This document shows, one piece after another, positions 63,665 through 64,000 of a stretch of 64,000 bases of DNA. The number at the start of each line of letters is the position of its first letter. Positions within the stretch are counted from its first letter, which is position 1. Below the pieces are notes generated by a model that saw nothing but the letters and a program-made list of their open reading frames with translations, did no database searches and was not told the DNA's origin. Made by a program: the position numbers and the translations under genes. The stretch comes from Candidatus Protistibacter heckmannii (lineage in GTDB: Bacteria > Pseudomonadota > Gammaproteobacteria > Burkholderiales > Burkholderiaceae), in the NCBI GenBank assembly GCA_025050535.1, contig JALBVF010000004.1, positions 119,572-183,571 on the forward strand. The letters run 5' to 3'.

Positions 63665-64000
63665 TATTGATCCGAAAGGAGGAAGTTTTTATGCGGCATA
63701 TTTGACGCGGGGATCCTGGAAGTAGGACTTCACGCGTTCGGGATGGGTTTCGATGAACGCCATATGGTTCTTTGCTGCGGCGTGTAATTTGGCCTTTGTT
63801 CTGACGGGGACTCGTGTGCTGATGACATGTTTCAGGTCGGCGTTGAGTCGCTCATCCAGATTGAGCTCCGAGCTGTAGCTTGGCAGGTAAAAGACTTCGA
63901 TGTCGGCTTGGTGCTCGGCAAGCCATGCCTTGACCGGCTTGCAGTGATGCACGCCGAGGTTGTCGAGGATCAGGAACACTTTCTTGCCCGCGCGCTTGCT
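63665..64000 (-). mobile_element. IS630 element, copy at the right edge
   Basis: The terminal repeat TATTGATCCGAAAGGAGG begins at 63665 and the element runs off the window. Nucleotide sequence is nearly identical to the complete copy at 1842-2969 across the shared part, and the orientation is the same. Confidence 0.87.
63689..64000 (-). CDS. IS630-family transposase, partial at window edge
   Basis: The last 100 or so residues are visible, from KRAGKKVFLILDNLGVHHCK to DPRVKYAA, including the second catalytic Asp and the Glu of SSELNLDERLN. No disruption in the visible part. Residue differences from the copy at 1866-2924 are very few. Confidence 0.9.
   Translation of the reverse strand, partial: SKRAGKKVFLILDNLGVHHCKPVKAWLAEHQADIEVFYLPSYSSELNLDERLNADLKHVISTRVPVRTKAKLHAAAKNHMAFIETHPERVKSYFQDPRVKYAA

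Overview
The window is GC-rich bacterial chromosome from a betaproteobacterium. The evidence is the gene order mutM-mutY-rapZ-hprK-ptsN-hpf-rpoN-lptB-lptA-lptC-kdsC-kdsD, the linked rsmD-coaD-ferredoxin and pth-rplY-prs-tRNA-Gln-ispE-lolB blocks, and a Bug/TctC-type solute receptor remnant. I cannot place it below class with confidence; Rhodocyclales or Burkholderiales are both possible.

The main property of the window is a split between an intact housekeeping core and a decayed accessory complement. From 26.8 to 50.6 kb nearly every gene reads as a full-length family member (ftsY, two M16 peptidases, rsmD, coaD, pth, rplY, prs, ispE, lolB, mutY, rapZ, hprK, ptsN, hpf, rpoN, the lpt and kds genes, a Kef-type antiporter); the one clear casualty there is mutM. 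The flanking accessory regions are almost entirely pseudogenes carrying nonsense codons, single-base frameshifts and segment deletions. They include a two-component system (3.0-5.3 kb), an MFS transporter fused to a Bug receptor remnant (5.7-7.0 kb), a CsgG/DUF4810/DUF799 lipoprotein trio (7.1-8.9 kb), the assimilatory nitrate operon (9.0-17.5 kb), a probable toxin-antitoxin remnant (17.7-18.1 kb), a class D beta-lactamase (18.2-19.0 kb), kdpFABCDE (19.0-26.8 kb), apt (50.7 kb), and a LysR-controlled uptake plus acyl-CoA degradation cluster (52.1-61.1 kb). This looks like early genome erosion.

Two IS630-family elements are present. One occurs as a complete copy (1.84-2.97 kb), a truncated copy fused to a broken lysR gene (61.07-61.60 kb) and a copy running off the right edge (from 63.67 kb). 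A second, different IS630-type element (50.92-52.04 kb), itself carrying two nonsense codons, ends the apt gene.

Regulation can still be read in places. The nitrate operon, transcribed leftward as binding protein, permease, ATPase, nirB, nirD, nasA, has a near-perfect sigma-54 promoter followed by a leader with two hexaloop hairpins and an intrinsic terminator. This is the architecture of ANTAR (NasR/NasT) antitermination. rpoN itself is intact. kdpE is an open frame but has lost its phosphoacceptor aspartate. Several nonsense codons are TAA at positions where a tyrosine is expected (TAC to TAA, a G:C to T:A change), and the window's mutM carries both a stop and a Cys-to-Phe change in its zinc finger. 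Loss of 8-oxoguanine repair is therefore a testable explanation for part of the decay.
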